DNA of 64,000 nucleotides, from positions 1 through 64,000 of the forward strand of contig SLUK01000004.1 of assembly GCA_004340125.1 (NCBI GenBank), read 5' to 3'. Source of the DNA: Harryflintia acetispora. GTDB taxonomy: Bacteria; Bacillota; Clostridia; Oscillospirales; Ruminococcaceae. Under the pieces are notes generated by a model. The model searched no databases and was not told the DNA's origin. It saw nothing but the letters and a program-made list of their open reading frames with translations. Both the position numbers and the translations under genes were made by a program. Positions 36,813 to 46,225 of this stretch are shown here, piece after piece (position 1 is the first letter of the stretch; every line of letters begins with the position of its first letter).

Positions 36813-37742
36813 TTATTTCGCAGCCTTCTTCGCCTTCTTATACTCCTGCCAGCAGACCCACAGCGGGCCGGACAGGAAGGTGGAGGAATAGAAGCCGGCG
36901 ATAATGCCGATCAGCAGCGGGAACGCGAAGGTCAGAATCGAGTTCACATCGCGCACGACCGCCACAATGCAGATGACGATCATCGCCGTCGCGGTGGACA
37001 GCGAGGTGTTGATCGAACGGGTCATCGACTGGTTGATCGACTTGTCGACCAGCTCGCCGATGTTCGCCTTGGAGCCGTAGCGCTTCTTGTTTTCCCGGAT
37101 CCGGTCGTAGATGACGATGGTCGCGTTGATCGAATAACCCAGGATGGTGAGCACCACCGCGATGAAGTTGTCATTGATCGGGAACTTGAAGAGCACGAAG
37201 GTCAGATAGACGATCATCACGTCGTGCAGCAGGGCAACCACGCACATCACGCCCGCGCTCCAGCCGCCGATCCGCCTAAAGCGGAAGGCGATATAGACGA
37301 CCATCAGCAGCGCCGCGATCGCCACGGCCACCAGGCACTTGGCGAAAAATTCCTTACCGATGGTGGGGTTGACATTGTTGACCGCGAAGGTCTCAATGGC
37401 ATTGTCCGGGAACTGCTGCTGCAGCGACTCGGTCAGCGCGCCCTGGTCCTCGACCGAGAGGCCGTCGGCGCTGGTCAGGGACACGACGTAGTTCATATTC
37501 CCGGTGGCCACGTTGGTCTGCTCCTGGATATTGACCTTCTGGCCGAGCTTCTCCTCAATTGCCTTCTGGAAGGCGCCCCCGTCGAGGTCGCCGGCATGCG
37601 AATAGGTGATGATGGTACCACCCTTAAACTGGATGTCGAGATTGACCCCGAAGATCAGGGTGGCCAGCACCGTCAGGACGACAAGGCCGATGGAAATACC
37701 GAAATAAATCTTCCGGTTTTTCATGAATGCTATCTGTTTCAT
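36813..37742 (-). CDS. secF: protein translocase subunit SecF
   Basis: 309 residues, six membrane helices. Works with SecD to pull secreted proteins outward using the ion gradient. Seen: LDIQFKGGTIITYS, GYSINATIVIYDRIREN and SINTSLSTATA. ATG 37742 overlaps the secD stop by 4 bp. Confidence 0.96.
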   Translation of the reverse strand: MKQIAFMKNRKIYFGISIGLVVLTVLATLIFGVNLDIQFKGGTIITYSHAGDLDGGAFQKAIEEKLGQKVNIQEQTNVATGNMNYVVSLTSADGLSVEDQGALTESLQQQFPDNAIETFAVNNVNPTIGKEFFAKCLVAVAIAALLMVVYIAFRFRRIGGWSAGVMCVVALLHDVMIVYLTFVLFKFPINDNFIAVVLTILGYSINATIVIYDRIRENKKRYGSKANIGELVDKSINQSMTRSINTSLSTATAMIVICIVAVVRDVNSILTFAFPLLIGIIAGFYSSTFLSGPLWVCWQEYKKAKKAAK

Positions 37743-39139
37743 TCGTCAACCCCCCCATAGAGCCAGAGCTTGCGGAACGGCTTAAATTTGGAAATGGATT
37801 TGAGCATCAGGCGGGTCGCCGTCACGCCCATGATGAAGTTGAGAATCACGCCGACGAGCAGGGTGTAGCCGAAGGAATAGATATTGCCGGCCGTCGCGGG
37901 CCCGAACATGCTGAAAATGGGGCTGAGCATCTTGGCGAACAGGCTGTCGGTCGGGCCGAACGAGCCCATCAGGATAACGGCCACGATGATCATGGTAATG
38001 TTGCTGTCGAAGATGGCCGCAAAGCCGCGCTCAAAGCCGCTGTCGATCGCGCCGTCGAGCGTCTTGCCCGCGCGGACCTCCTCCTTGATGCGCTCGGCGG
38101 TGATGACGTTGGCGTCAACGCCCATGCCGATCGAGAGGATCATACCGCAAAGGCCCGGCAGCGTCAGCGTAAAGGATGGGATCGCCGGGAAGTACCCCGT
38201 CACGCCGATGATGATGCCCGCCACCTGGCCCATCAGGGCGATCACGGCGACCACGCCGTTGAGGCGGTAGTAAAGGATCATGAAGATGGCGATCAGGATG
38301 AACGCGATCACCCCGGCCAGCACCATGGCATCCCGCGCGCCCATGCCGAGCGTCGGCGAGATGGAGTTGTAGTTTTCGGTCTCGAGCTTGAAGGGCAGCG
38401 CGCCGGCGTTGATCTTATTGGCAAGATCCTTCGCCTCTTCGATGTCCCCGATGTTCGAGATGACGGCGTTCCCGTCGGTGATGTGGGCCTGCACCTCGGG
38501 CGCGCTGATCATCAGCTCGTCCATCCAGATGCTGATCCGCCCCTTCGGGCTCTCCTGCGAGAGCCGTCCGGTCGCCTCGTCGAACGCCTTGGCCCCCTCG
38601 CTGGTGAGCTTTAGGGAAACCAGCGGCAGACCCTGCTGGTCCACCACCGCCTGCGCGCTCTCGACCATGTTGCCCGAGAGGATCACATTCTCGGCGGTGA
38701 TCCCGGCGGGAAGGCCGTTTTCATCGGTCTCCATCCCTTCGCGGAAGGAAAGCAGCGCGGTCTCGCCCAGCTCCTGGATCGCTTCCTCGGGGTTGAAGTC
38801 GGTCTCGTTTTCCTTCCAGGGGAAACGGACGATGATCCTGTCTTTCGCGGTGTCCTTGTAGACCTCATAGTCCGCGATGTTCTGATTGATCAGGCGGGTC
38901 TCGATGACCGCCTGCGCCGCCGCCAGCTCATCCTCGGTCGCGTCCACTCCCTCGGGCGGGGTAAAGGTGACATCCACGCCGCCGCGGATGTCGATCCCCC
39001 AGCGAATCGTGTCCGCGCCCTTGATCCAGGTCTTGGTCACGTCGCCGTATTGGGTGGAGATACCGAAGAATGAGGTGTACGTCAGAAACACAATCAGCAA
39101 AGCGACTATGAAAAACACGGGTTTGCCAACTTTTTTCAT
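37739..39139 (-). CDS. secD: protein translocase subunit SecD
   Basis: 466 residues from ATG 39139 (GGAGG 7 nt upstream). An N-terminal membrane helix, then GIDIRGGVDVTFTPPEGVD, the large periplasm-like P1 domain, and five further helices with LPGLCGMILSIGMGVDANVITAERIKEE. The frame stays open 57 codons upstream, but that stretch lies in the 5' leader and is low complexity, so I reject it. Partner of SecF. Confidence 0.95.
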   Translation of the reverse strand: MKKVGKPVFFIVALLIVFLTYTSFFGISTQYGDVTKTWIKGADTIRWGIDIRGGVDVTFTPPEGVDATEDELAAAQAVIETRLINQNIADYEVYKDTAKDRIIVRFPWKENETDFNPEEAIQELGETALLSFREGMETDENGLPAGITAENVILSGNMVESAQAVVDQQGLPLVSLKLTSEGAKAFDEATGRLSQESPKGRISIWMDELMISAPEVQAHITDGNAVISNIGDIEEAKDLANKINAGALPFKLETENYNSISPTLGMGARDAMVLAGVIAFILIAIFMILYYRLNGVVAVIALMGQVAGIIIGVTGYFPAIPSFTLTLPGLCGMILSIGMGVDANVITAERIKEEVRAGKTLDGAIDSGFERGFAAIFDSNITMIIVAVILMGSFGPTDSLFAKMLSPIFSMFGPATAGNIYSFGYTLLVGVILNFIMGVTATRLMLKSISKFKPFRKLWLYGGVDE

Positions 39140-39363
39140 CTGAAAGCCTCCGTTTGATATATGGGGTTCCCATATATTTTTAGAATCGTCCAAGGGCGCA
39201 TAAACGCCAAAGGACGCCGCGCCCAGCTGGAAATTGGCCGCCCCTTTTACGGGTTGTCCATTTTGGCGCGGCGACACACCTCCCGCAGCCCCGCCGCGAA
39301 GCGGTTCCACTGTGGGGACCGCTCCCCTTCAGGAGCCATAAAGATGCGACACTCATAAAGTTT
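39140..39363 (-). other. long 5' leader of secDF
   Basis: About 220 nt between the promoter and the secD start. It includes an AATATATGGG/CCCATATAT hairpin about 15 bp before the SD (39155-39175), a GCGGT...ACCGC hairpin and a GC-rich middle. An open frame starting ATG near 39356 runs about 58 codons to 39180 but has no SD. Otherwise nothing recognised between 39140 and 39451. Confidence 0.45.
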
Positions 39364-39392
39364 ATTATAGTAAAATCTGCACATTCTGTCAA
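39364..39392 (-). promoter_or_regulatory. promoter of secDF
   Basis: Perfect TTGACA (39392-39387), 17 bp, TATAAT (39369-39364). Confidence 0.9.
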
Positions 39393-39451
39393 TCTTTTAA
39401 TCCATTCCGGCCCAATTAAATCGGCTTTCCTGCTCCCGCCAAGCCCGTTTT

Positions 39452-39943
39452 CTATGCCACTTGGTAAATTTCCTTCAGCAGGCGGATGCCGCTCCTCGTT
39501 TTAAACACCTTTTGCAAGGTGTTTAAAATCGCTTTTTCGCCCATCCCGCTCTCATCGGCATTGACCAAAAAATCGGCTTCCAGCAGGATTTGATAATCCA
39601 TGCCGTCCACATTGGTATAGGTGTGGTGGTGGGCCACCAGATAGCAGACGCGCTCCACCAACCCGTCCGGGCAGCCCGTCCCATCCAGAAACTCCCGGGC
39701 AAGGGCCTCCCCATGTTCCTCCTGGCGTTTGCCGTTCGTATTGCCGTACTTCTCCCGGCAGAGCGGGCAGGCGATGTCATGGACGATGGCGGCGACTTCC
39801 AATGTCCGCTGCATGAGGGGGTCCAGCCCCTCCAGCTCGCCGATCGTTTTGGCATAGGCGTGGACCTTCAAAAAATGATTGATGTCATGCAGATTCCCGT
39901 TATAAAACGCGATCATCTTTTCCACAAGCGCGCCGGTTGTCAT
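39452..39943 (-). CDS. HD-domain phosphohydrolase
   Basis: 163 residues from ATG 39943 (GGGGG SD). The HD metal site is IVHDIACP (about 72-79), preceded by HFLKVHAYAKTIG; the later HxxE/HH elements EEHGEALA and VAHHHTY complete the fold. Substrate unknown, probably a phosphorylated nucleotide or similar. It lies 28 bp after ilvD and may be co-transcribed with it. Confidence 0.85.
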   Translation of the reverse strand: MTTGALVEKMIAFYNGNLHDINHFLKVHAYAKTIGELEGLDPLMQRTLEVAAIVHDIACPLCREKYGNTNGKRQEEHGEALAREFLDGTGCPDGLVERVCYLVAHHHTYTNVDGMDYQILLEADFLVNADESGMGEKAILNTLQKVFKTRSGIRLLKEIYQVA

Positions 39944-39971
39944 GAAATATCCCCCTGTCTCTTGATCAGGC

Positions 39972-41633
39972 CTATTTCTCCTCGTCCCCATAGACCGCGC
40001 CCCGGCTGCCCGAGGTGACGAAATGCGCATAGCGGCCCAGATACCCCTCCACCTTCTTTTGCGGGTGGGAGCGGCGCTCGGCCCGTTCGGCGAGGGTAGC
40101 CTCCTCCACCAGCAGCTCGAGCTTGCGGTTCGGGATGTCGATGAGGATCCTGTCGCCGTTTTCCACCAGCCCGATGGTCCCGCCGGCCGCCGCCTCGGGC
40201 GAAATATGCCCGACCGCGGCGCCACGGGTGGCACCTGAGAAGCGCCCGTCGGTGATCAGGGCGACCTGCGCGTCCAGCCCGCGCCCGGCGATCGAGGCGG
40301 TGGGGGCGAGCATCTCCCGCATGCCGGGGCCGCCCTTCGGCCCTTCGTAGCGGATCACCACCACATCCCCGGGGACGATCTCCCCCGCCAGGATGGCGGC
40401 GGAGGCGTCCTCCTCGCAGTCGTAGACCTTGGCACAGCCGGTATAGGTCATCATCTCGGGCGCGACCGCGCCCTGCTTGACCACCGCGCCCTCACTGGCG
40501 AGGTTGCCGAAGAGGATGGCGATCCCGCCGTCCTTTCGCACCGGCTCCTCGAGGGTGTGGATGATCTTCCCGTCCGGCGCGGGGGCGGCGGCAATCCGCT
40601 CGCTGACCTTGCCGCTGACGGTCAGGGTGTCGTGGATCATCCCGCCGCGGTAGAGCTCCTTTAAGACCGCCTGGATCCCGCCCACCGCGTCGAGATCCTG
40701 GATAAAGACCTGTCCCGCCGGATTGAGCTTGCAGATCTGCGGGGTCTTGCGGCCGACGGCGTCGATGTCCTGAAGGCTGATCGGCACGCCCGCCTCGTGC
40801 GCCACGGCGGTCAGGTGGAGCACCGTGTTGGAGGAGCAGCCCAGCGCCATGTCCGAGCGCAGGGCGTTCTCGAACGCCTCGGGGGTCATGATGTCGCTCG
40901 GGCGGATATTCTGTTCCAGCACCTTCATCACCTGCTCGCCGCTCTCCTTGGCCAGGCGCAGCCGCGCGGACATCACCGCGGGGATGGTGCCGTTGCCCGG
41001 CAGCGCCAGGCCGATGGCCTCGGTCAGGCAGTTCATCGAATTGGCGGTATACATCCCCGAGCAGCTGCCGCAGGTCGGGCAGGCGGTGTTCTCCATGGAT
41101 TCGAGCTCGCGCTCGTCCAGCTTCCCGGCCGCGACCGCGCCGACGGCCTCGAAGGTCTCGTTGAGGCCGACCCGCTTGCCCTGGAAGGTGCCGGCCATCA
41201 TCGGGCCGCCCGAGACGAAGATACACGGCAGGTTCATCCGGCAGGCCGCCATCAGCATGCCGGGCACGATCTTGTCGCAATTGGGGATAAAGACCACCGC
41301 GTCCATCGGATGGGCGGTGAGCATCACTTCAATGGAATCCGCGATCAGCTCGCGGGAGGGCAGGGAATATTTCATCCCCCGGTGGTTCATCGAAATCCCG
41401 TCGCAAACGCCGATGGTGGAAAACTCGAAGGGGACGCCGCCCGCGTTGCGGATGCCGTCCTTGACCGACCTTGCGATTGCGTTTAAATGCATATGTCCCG
41501 GAATGATCTCGCTGTGGGAATTCACCACACCGATAAAGGGACGTTTCATCTCGCTGTCGGTCACGCCGAGCGCCTTCAGCAGCGAGCGGTGGGGTGCGCG
41601 CTGGTAGCCTGTTTTGATCTGATCGCTGTTCAA
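39972..41633 (-). CDS. ilvD: dihydroxy-acid dehydratase
   Basis: 553 residues; dehydrates dihydroxy-isovalerate/methylvalerate in valine, leucine and isoleucine synthesis. Iron-sulfur cysteines appear in [13 protein letters not shown] and [22 protein letters not shown]-like and GRFSGATRG motifs are intact. The start is TTG 41633, 7 nt after GGAGG. Single promoter, no other ilv gene nearby and no T-box in the 75-nt leader. Confidence 0.97.
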   Translation of the reverse strand: MNSDQIKTGYQRAPHRSLLKALGVTDSEMKRPFIGVVNSHSEIIPGHMHLNAIARSVKDGIRNAGGVPFEFSTIGVCDGISMNHRGMKYSLPSRELIADSIEVMLTAHPMDAVVFIPNCDKIVPGMLMAACRMNLPCIFVSGGPMMAGTFQGKRVGLNETFEAVGAVAAGKLDERELESMENTACPTCGSCSGMYTANSMNCLTEAIGLALPGNGTIPAVMSARLRLAKESGEQVMKVLEQNIRPSDIMTPEAFENALRSDMALGCSSNTVLHLTAVAHEAGVPISLQDIDAVGRKTPQICKLNPAGQVFIQDLDAVGGIQAVLKELYRGGMIHDTLTVSGKVSERIAAAPAPDGKIIHTLEEPVRKDGGIAILFGNLASEGAVVKQGAVAPEMMTYTGCAKVYDCEEDASAAILAGEIVPGDVVVIRYEGPKGGPGMREMLAPTASIAGRGLDAQVALITDGRFSGATRGAAVGHISPEAAAGGTIGLVENGDRILIDIPNRKLELLVEEATLAERAERRSHPQKKVEGYLGRYAHFVTSGSRGAVYGDEEK

Positions 41634-41707
41634 ACTTCTTCCTCCCTACTCTTCCCCGCGGGCTTACCCCGCACCGGGCCGAAACTTCTCAAAATTTCTA
41701 TTCTTTC

Positions 41708-41736
41708 AGTTTAAAACCTGTGGGAGGCTTTGTCAA
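41708..41736 (-). promoter_or_regulatory. promoter of ilvD
   Basis: TTGACA (41736-41731), 17 bp, TAAACT (41713-41708). Confidence 0.75.
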
Positions 41737-41739
41737 TCA

Positions 41740-42118
41740 AAAAGTTTGCCTGCATGCCCGCAGGCGGCAGTTTTTTGGCGGCCGGTGGCCGCAGAGCCTA
41801 CCCGGCTGCGCGCCTCACCTTTTCACCGGCCGCAGGCCGGGGAGAGATTGTGGGGTGAATGCCTCCGAGGGAGGCAACGGCCCCCGCACGACGAGTCCTC
41901 TTTTCCACGTGGAAGAAGGTTAAGCCCTTTTCAAAGAAAAGGGCTCCGAAAAGACGAAAAAGAGGGGGAAGTATCCCCCTCTTTTTATGTACCCCTCGCG
42001 CGCGACCACGCGCCAGCGTGCAGCATTTTTGGTCGGGCACCAAAAATGCGTGCACCCAGCTGCCCGCACCCGCCAGAAGGGTATGGCGCCATCGGCGCTT
42101 TAGACCCTTGAGAATTCC
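41740..42118. other. hairpin-rich intergenic region
   Basis: 379 bp with no convincing gene between the ilvD promoter and the galT stop. It is packed with inverted repeats: GCGGCCGG...CCGGCCGC type pairs near 41777-41840, GCCTCCGAGGGAGGC at 41861-41875, TTCCACGTGGAA at 41903-41914, GCCCTTTT/AAAAGGGC at 41924-41943, the terminator at 41961-41986 and GCATTTTTGG/CCAAAAATGC near 42027-42050. It may be a degenerate repeat element or a stack of terminators; I cannot assign it. Confidence 0.4.
41961..41986. terminator. intrinsic terminator in the ilvD-galT interval
   Basis: 9-bp stem 41961-41969/41974-41982, GTAT-type loop, A-rich left and TTTT right; could serve the leftward galKT transcript. Confidence 0.7.
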
Positions 42119-43093
42119 TTATTTCCTGCCTTCCATATAACGCGCATAGGCCTCCCGCAGCTCCTGCGCGGTATCCTCCGGGCAGGTGGGGTTGCAGTGC
42201 GCCCAGGCCCCCGTCTCGCTGGAGGCATTGAACTTCTGCTTATCCGCGCTGCGCATCGGCGGGAAAAACTCGATGTGGAAATGATAATATCCGCCGGCGT
42301 CCTCGCCGTTGACCGGGGCGTTGTGCATGCACATCATATAGGGGAATTTGTAGTCGAACAGGCTGTCGAGCATGCCGACCGTGTCCCGGATGGTGAGCCC
42401 CAGGCTCTGGCGCTCCGCGTCGTCGAGCTCGGTGATATACTGCACATGGCGGTTCGGGAAGATGTAAACCCCATAGGGGTACTCGGTGAAAAAGGGCAGG
42501 AAAACGGTAAAATGCTCGTTGCGAAAGATGATCCTTTTTTGGAAGTCCAGCTCGTTTTTCAGCATATCGCAAAAGAGGCAGGCCCCGTGCTCCTGCTGAT
42601 AGGCCTTGGCGTTTTGCAGCTCGAGCTCGAGCTTCTTGGGCACGAAGCTGTAGCCGTAAATCTGCCCGTGCGGATGGGGCATGGTGACCCCGACCACGTC
42701 CCCGCGGTTTTCAAAGATGAAGACGTACTTGATCTTCTCGTCCTGCGAGAGCGCCTCAAACCGCTCGCACCACAGCTCGACCAGCTTACGCATATGCCGG
42801 TCCGACAGCTCGGGCAGCACGGTGGTGTGCCCGGGCGAGTAGAGGACGACCTCGCATTTGCCATAGGCCTCCTTCACCTTGAAAAAGTCGGTGGCCACGT
42901 CGTCGGGTGCCGGCGGGTCCTGCGAGAGCGCCGGGAAATCGTTGTCGTATTCGTAAACCTCATAGTCCTGCGGTACCTTGCCCGAGCCCGGGCAGAAGGG
43001 GCACCAATCTTTGGGCATCTGCGGGCGCGCCTGCCGGTGGGAGGCGATCATCACCCAGTCTCCGATCAGCGGATGCCATCTCAGTTCAGCCAT
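42119..43093 (-). CDS. galT: galactose-1-phosphate uridylyltransferase
   Basis: 324 residues of the HIT-fold (GalT class I) type; swaps UMP between UDP-glucose and galactose-1-phosphate in the Leloir pathway. The nucleophile motif is MPHPHGQIYGYS. Zinc cysteines in CPFCPGSG and CLFCDM, and a GGYYHFHIEFFPP segment. ATG 43093, 15 bp after galK; same operon. Some similar enzymes act on other hexose-1-phosphates, but galK next door supports galactose. Confidence 0.94.
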   Translation of the reverse strand: MAELRWHPLIGDWVMIASHRQARPQMPKDWCPFCPGSGKVPQDYEVYEYDNDFPALSQDPPAPDDVATDFFKVKEAYGKCEVVLYSPGHTTVLPELSDRHMRKLVELWCERFEALSQDEKIKYVFIFENRGDVVGVTMPHPHGQIYGYSFVPKKLELELQNAKAYQQEHGACLFCDMLKNELDFQKRIIFRNEHFTVFLPFFTEYPYGVYIFPNRHVQYITELDDAERQSLGLTIRDTVGMLDSLFDYKFPYMMCMHNAPVNGEDAGGYYHFHIEFFPPMRSADKQKFNASSETGAWAHCNPTCPEDTAQELREAYARYMEGRK

Positions 43094-43108
43094 ATCACAC
43101 TCTCCTAT

Positions 43109-44410
43109 CTATCTTCCCAAACCTGTGGTTACTTCGCATAGCCCGACCGGCCGGATGGAGAGCACATGGCAGCTCCCCGCGCCGAACACCCCATCAATCA
43201 TCGCGCGGTATCCGTCCAGCAGGCTTTCCGGCACGAACGCCTGAATGGTCCCGGCGATCCCGCCGCCGTGCACCCGCCAGGCCCCGCCCTTCCCTGCGAG
43301 CAGGCGCTCGGATAGCGCCAGGGCCACCGTCAGCCCCTGGCGGGCCGGGTCCTTGCAGGAAAAAAGGTTTTGCAGGTACATCGCCGAGGAGCGGCCCGAT
43401 TCGATGACCAGCCGGCAGAAGGTGGGGAAATCCCCCTCCCGCAGCGCCGCTACCTGGCGGGGCACCCGGTCGTTGTCCGCATAGAAGTGGACGGCCCGCA
43501 CGATGGCGCGGTCGCTCACCTTGCCGTAGATTTGGCCGAGGCCCTTATAAAACTCCTCGGGCGGCACCTCGCGCAGCACCTCTTTCCCGAACTGGGCCGC
43601 CACCGATTTCATCTCGGCGGGCATCGAGGCGTAGTCGTCGGTCAGGTCGGCGTGGTCCCCCTTGGTGTCCACGATGCACAGCCGGCTGCCGCTGTGGGCG
43701 AAATCAAAGTCCACCTTCTCCACCACCGGCTTTTGCGGGTCGTCAAAGTCGATGGTCACAAACCCGCCCACCGCGCAGGCGGTCTGGTCCATCAGGCCGC
43801 AGGGCTTGCCGAAATAGACGTTCTCGGCGTACTGGGAGATCTGGGCGATCAGCACCGGGTCGAGCGCGCCGCCGTTATAGAGGCCGGACAGGATCGTCCC
43901 CACCAGCACCTCGAAGGCGGCGGAGGAGGATAGCCCCGAGCCGCCCAGCACATCGGAGGTAGTGCAGGCGTCAAAACCCCCGATTTTCAGCCCCAGCTGC
44001 ATAAAGCGCGCCGCGATCCCGCGGACCAGGGAAGCGGACCGGCCCCGCTCACTGTCTTTTTCCGCCAGCTCCCGCAGGTCGATCACGTCCTCGGGGTACC
44101 CTTCCGACTTGATCCGGATGATCCCCTCATCATTCGGGCAGGCCGCGGCAATCACATCCAGGTCCACCCCCGCCGCGAGCACCCGCCCGTGCTGATGGTC
44201 GGTATGGTTCCCCCCCACCTCGGTGCGCCCGGGCGAGGAGAAGAGCGCGCACTCCTGCCGCCCGTACCGCTCGCCGAAGGTGCGAATGAGGTCGAGATAC
44301 CGCCGGCGCTGGGCGAGCAGGGTCCGCTCCTCACACCCATAAAGGTAGCTGAAGGCGCGGTCGTACTCCCCGCCGCCGATCCTGCCGCTAAGCCGCTCCA
44401 GATTCTCCAT
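43109..44410 (-). CDS. galK: galactokinase
   Basis: 433 residues, GHMP family; phosphorylates galactose. The substrate signature is SSPGRTEVGGNHTDHQHG (about 58-75), the ATP motif is DVLGGSGLSSSAAFE and the third GHMP motif WRVHGGGIAGTIQAFVP. Compared with the usual GRTNLIGEHTDY, the signature reads GRTEVGGNHTDH. ATG 44410 behind GGGAGGAAG. First gene of galK-galT. Confidence 0.94.
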   Translation of the reverse strand: MENLERLSGRIGGGEYDRAFSYLYGCEERTLLAQRRRYLDLIRTFGERYGRQECALFSSPGRTEVGGNHTDHQHGRVLAAGVDLDVIAAACPNDEGIIRIKSEGYPEDVIDLRELAEKDSERGRSASLVRGIAARFMQLGLKIGGFDACTTSDVLGGSGLSSSAAFEVLVGTILSGLYNGGALDPVLIAQISQYAENVYFGKPCGLMDQTACAVGGFVTIDFDDPQKPVVEKVDFDFAHSGSRLCIVDTKGDHADLTDDYASMPAEMKSVAAQFGKEVLREVPPEEFYKGLGQIYGKVSDRAIVRAVHFYADNDRVPRQVAALREGDFPTFCRLVIESGRSSAMYLQNLFSCKDPARQGLTVALALSERLLAGKGGAWRVHGGGIAGTIQAFVPESLLDGYRAMIDGVFGAGSCHVLSIRPVGLCEVTTGLGR

Positions 44411-44517
44411 AACGCTTCCTCCCTTTTTCTGTCTGCTCCCGTCTGTTATCTGATTCTATACTACCCTCCCGCCCGGGAAGATGCAATTTGAAATTGTTCC
44501 GAGAATATGGATTTCTG

Positions 44518-44547
44518 TTGCAAAACCCGCATTTCATAGTGTATAAT
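44518..44547 (+). promoter_or_regulatory. promoter of the AraC gene beside galKT
   Basis: TTGCAA 44518-44523, 18-bp spacer, TATAAT 44542-44547. The divergent galK promoter probably lies around 44450-44486 (TTGCAT with TAGTAT/TATAGA candidates on the minus strand), so both could share regulator sites. Confidence 0.7.
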
Positions 44548-44596
44548 GGCAAAGAATAGAAAAGCGGGGCCGTATCCGCCGGGAGGAGGTGCGCGT

Positions 44597-45445
44597 TTGG
44601 CGCAGCAAAAGGACTATTTCAAGCTCTCCTATAAGGACAAGACCCGCGAGAGCCTGACGCTGGGCGTCTACAACTGCGGCGCGCAGAAGTGTACCGGGGC
44701 CTATAGCTGGGGCGAAGGGGTGCGGGACCACTACCTGATCCACTACGTCGTCTCGGGCAAGGGCTACTACAAGGCCCGCGACACGCTCTATTCCCTCGGG
44801 CAGGGGGACCTGTTCATCGTCTATCCCGGCCATACCGTCAAATACTGGGCGGACGAGGTCGATCCCTGGGAATACGACTGGGTGGGCTTTGCGGGCAGCG
44901 AGGCGCGCTTCCTCATCGGGCGCACCGACTTTTCCCCGCAGCAGCCGGTGCTGCACTATGAGGACAGGCGGATCCCGCAGTCACTCGCCGCCATCATCGA
45001 GGCGCGGGGCAGCAGGCTGTGCGACCAGACCCGGATGATCGGGCGGCTGTACGAATTCCTCGCCCTGCTGCTCGAGCTCTCGCGCACCGCCGACCGTCCC
45101 GAGGACGGCTTCGACTATGTGGGCGGCGCGGTGCGCTACATCGCCTATAACTATTCCGCCGGGATCGACGTCTCCCAGATCGCCCGGGAGATCGGCGTCA
45201 GCCGCAGCCACCTCTACCGCGTTTTTATGCAGAACCTTGGGGTGACCCCCAACGAGTATCTCACCCGCTATCGGATCGAAAAGGCCTGCGAGCTGCTGGG
45301 CGGGCACCGCCTCCCCATCGGCTCGGTGGCAAGCTCGGTCGGGTACGAGGACCCGCTCTATTTTTCCCGCGTCTTCAAGCGTCTGATGGGGCTGTCCCCA
45401 CGCGACTATCAAAAAGGACATGCCGGCCAGGCCAACAAAACATAA
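44597..45445 (+). CDS. AraC-family regulator, probably of galactose genes
   Basis: 282 residues from TTG 44597 (7 nt after GGAGG); an in-frame ATG at 44546 lies in the -10 box and is rejected. The N-terminal cupin has HYLIHYVVSGKGYYKARD and GDLFIVYPGHTVKYWAD; the C-terminal HTH pair has IDVSQIAREIGVSRSHLYRVF and YEDPLYFSRVFKRLMGLSPRDY. Typical of sugar-responsive regulators. Divergent from galK-galT, so galactose or a galactoside is the likely signal. Confidence 0.9.
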   Translation: MAQQKDYFKLSYKDKTRESLTLGVYNCGAQKCTGAYSWGEGVRDHYLIHYVVSGKGYYKARDTLYSLGQGDLFIVYPGHTVKYWADEVDPWEYDWVGFAGSEARFLIGRTDFSPQQPVLHYEDRRIPQSLAAIIEARGSRLCDQTRMIGRLYEFLALLLELSRTADRPEDGFDYVGGAVRYIAYNYSAGIDVSQIAREIGVSRSHLYRVFMQNLGVTPNEYLTRYRIEKACELLGGHRLPIGSVASSVGYEDPLYFSRVFKRLMGLSPRDYQKGHAGQANKT

Positions 45446-45457
45446 AGGAGTTTCATC

Positions 45458-45955
45458 ATGCTGGATTTTTTGCTCAGCTCCCTGCAGGATTACCCCTATC
45501 TCTATGTCTTTCTGATCTCCATGCTGCCGATCATCGAGCTGCGCGGCGGGATGATCGCAGCCATCACGGCTCTCGGGCTGCCCTTCCCTTCCTCCTATCT
45601 CGTCTGCGTCATCGGCAACCTCCTTCCCGTCCCCTTCCTGCTCCTCTTCGGGGAGCGGGTGCTGGTCTGGTGTGCGAAGCTCCCCAAGATCGGCGGCTTC
45701 TTCTCGCGGATCCTCGTCAAGGCGGACGAAAAGGCCCACAAGATCGGCAAATGGGAGCTGCTCGGGCTCATGATCTTCGTCGCCATCCCCCTCCCCGGCT
45801 CGGGCGCCTGGACCGGCTCGGTGATCGCCACCCTCCTGCGGCTGCGCCCGCTGTACGCCTTCTTCGCCATCGCGCTGGGGGTCTTGCTCGCCGGGGTGAT
45901 CATGGGCTTCGCCTCCTTTGGGCTGCTCGGCGTGCTGCAAGCCGTGCTGTCGTAA
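45458..45955 (+). CDS. small multidrug-export family (COG2426) membrane protein
   Basis: 165 residues, about four to five membrane helices. It has the LPIIELRGGMIAAI motif at the N-terminus and AIPLPGSGAWTGSVIATLL in the middle, which mark the Sm_multidrug_ex family. Despite the name, the substrate is not established. ATG 45458 behind AAAGGAG, 12 bp after the AraC gene; same transcript. Confidence 0.88.
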   Translation: MLDFLLSSLQDYPYLYVFLISMLPIIELRGGMIAAITALGLPFPSSYLVCVIGNLLPVPFLLLFGERVLVWCAKLPKIGGFFSRILVKADEKAHKIGKWELLGLMIFVAIPLPGSGAWTGSVIATLLRLRPLYAFFAIALGVLLAGVIMGFASFGLLGVLQAVLS

Positions 45956-45979
45956 AACAACATCATTGATTAAAAGTGC

Positions 45980-46009
45980 CCGCCGCCCTGTAATCAGGGC
46001 GGCGGTTTT
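45980..46009 (+). terminator. terminator of the AraC-export operon
   Basis: 11-bp stem CCGCCGCCCTG/CAGGGCGGCGG with TAAT loop, then TTTT. A second GC-rich hairpin without T-run follows at 46021-46047. Confidence 0.88.
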
Positions 46010-46054
46010 GCATCGCAAAGTAGGCCCCCGGCTTTGCCGGGGGCCTATCCATAC

Positions 46055-46088
46055 AAAAAACCACCTGCAGCTTACAGGTGGTTTTTTT
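46055..46088. terminator. bidirectional terminator between converging units
   Basis: CCACCTG/CAGGTGG stem extended by A6/T7 on both sides. Probably ends the giant leftward gene's transcript. Another 13-bp GC hairpin (46167-46179/46186-46198), nearer the giant gene's stop, lacks a T-run on the minus strand. Nothing else is recognised in 45956-46225. Confidence 0.85.
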
Positions 46089-46225
46089 ATCTTCAAAGTA
46101 CGGGGTTTTCGGATACGGGGGGATGTACCCGAAGTGTACCTTGAAACAATGGTTGCCCCATCCCGCCCATCCGCGGCGGCTTACACCGCCGCGGATGGTT
46201 TTAGGAGGGTTCCCCCGCGCCGCCG

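Noticed and set aside
39140..39310. 57-codon N-terminal extension of SecD
   Set aside because: Low-complexity, no family similarity, and a good SD with 7-nt spacing precedes ATG 39139, which gives the normal SecD start with its membrane helix.
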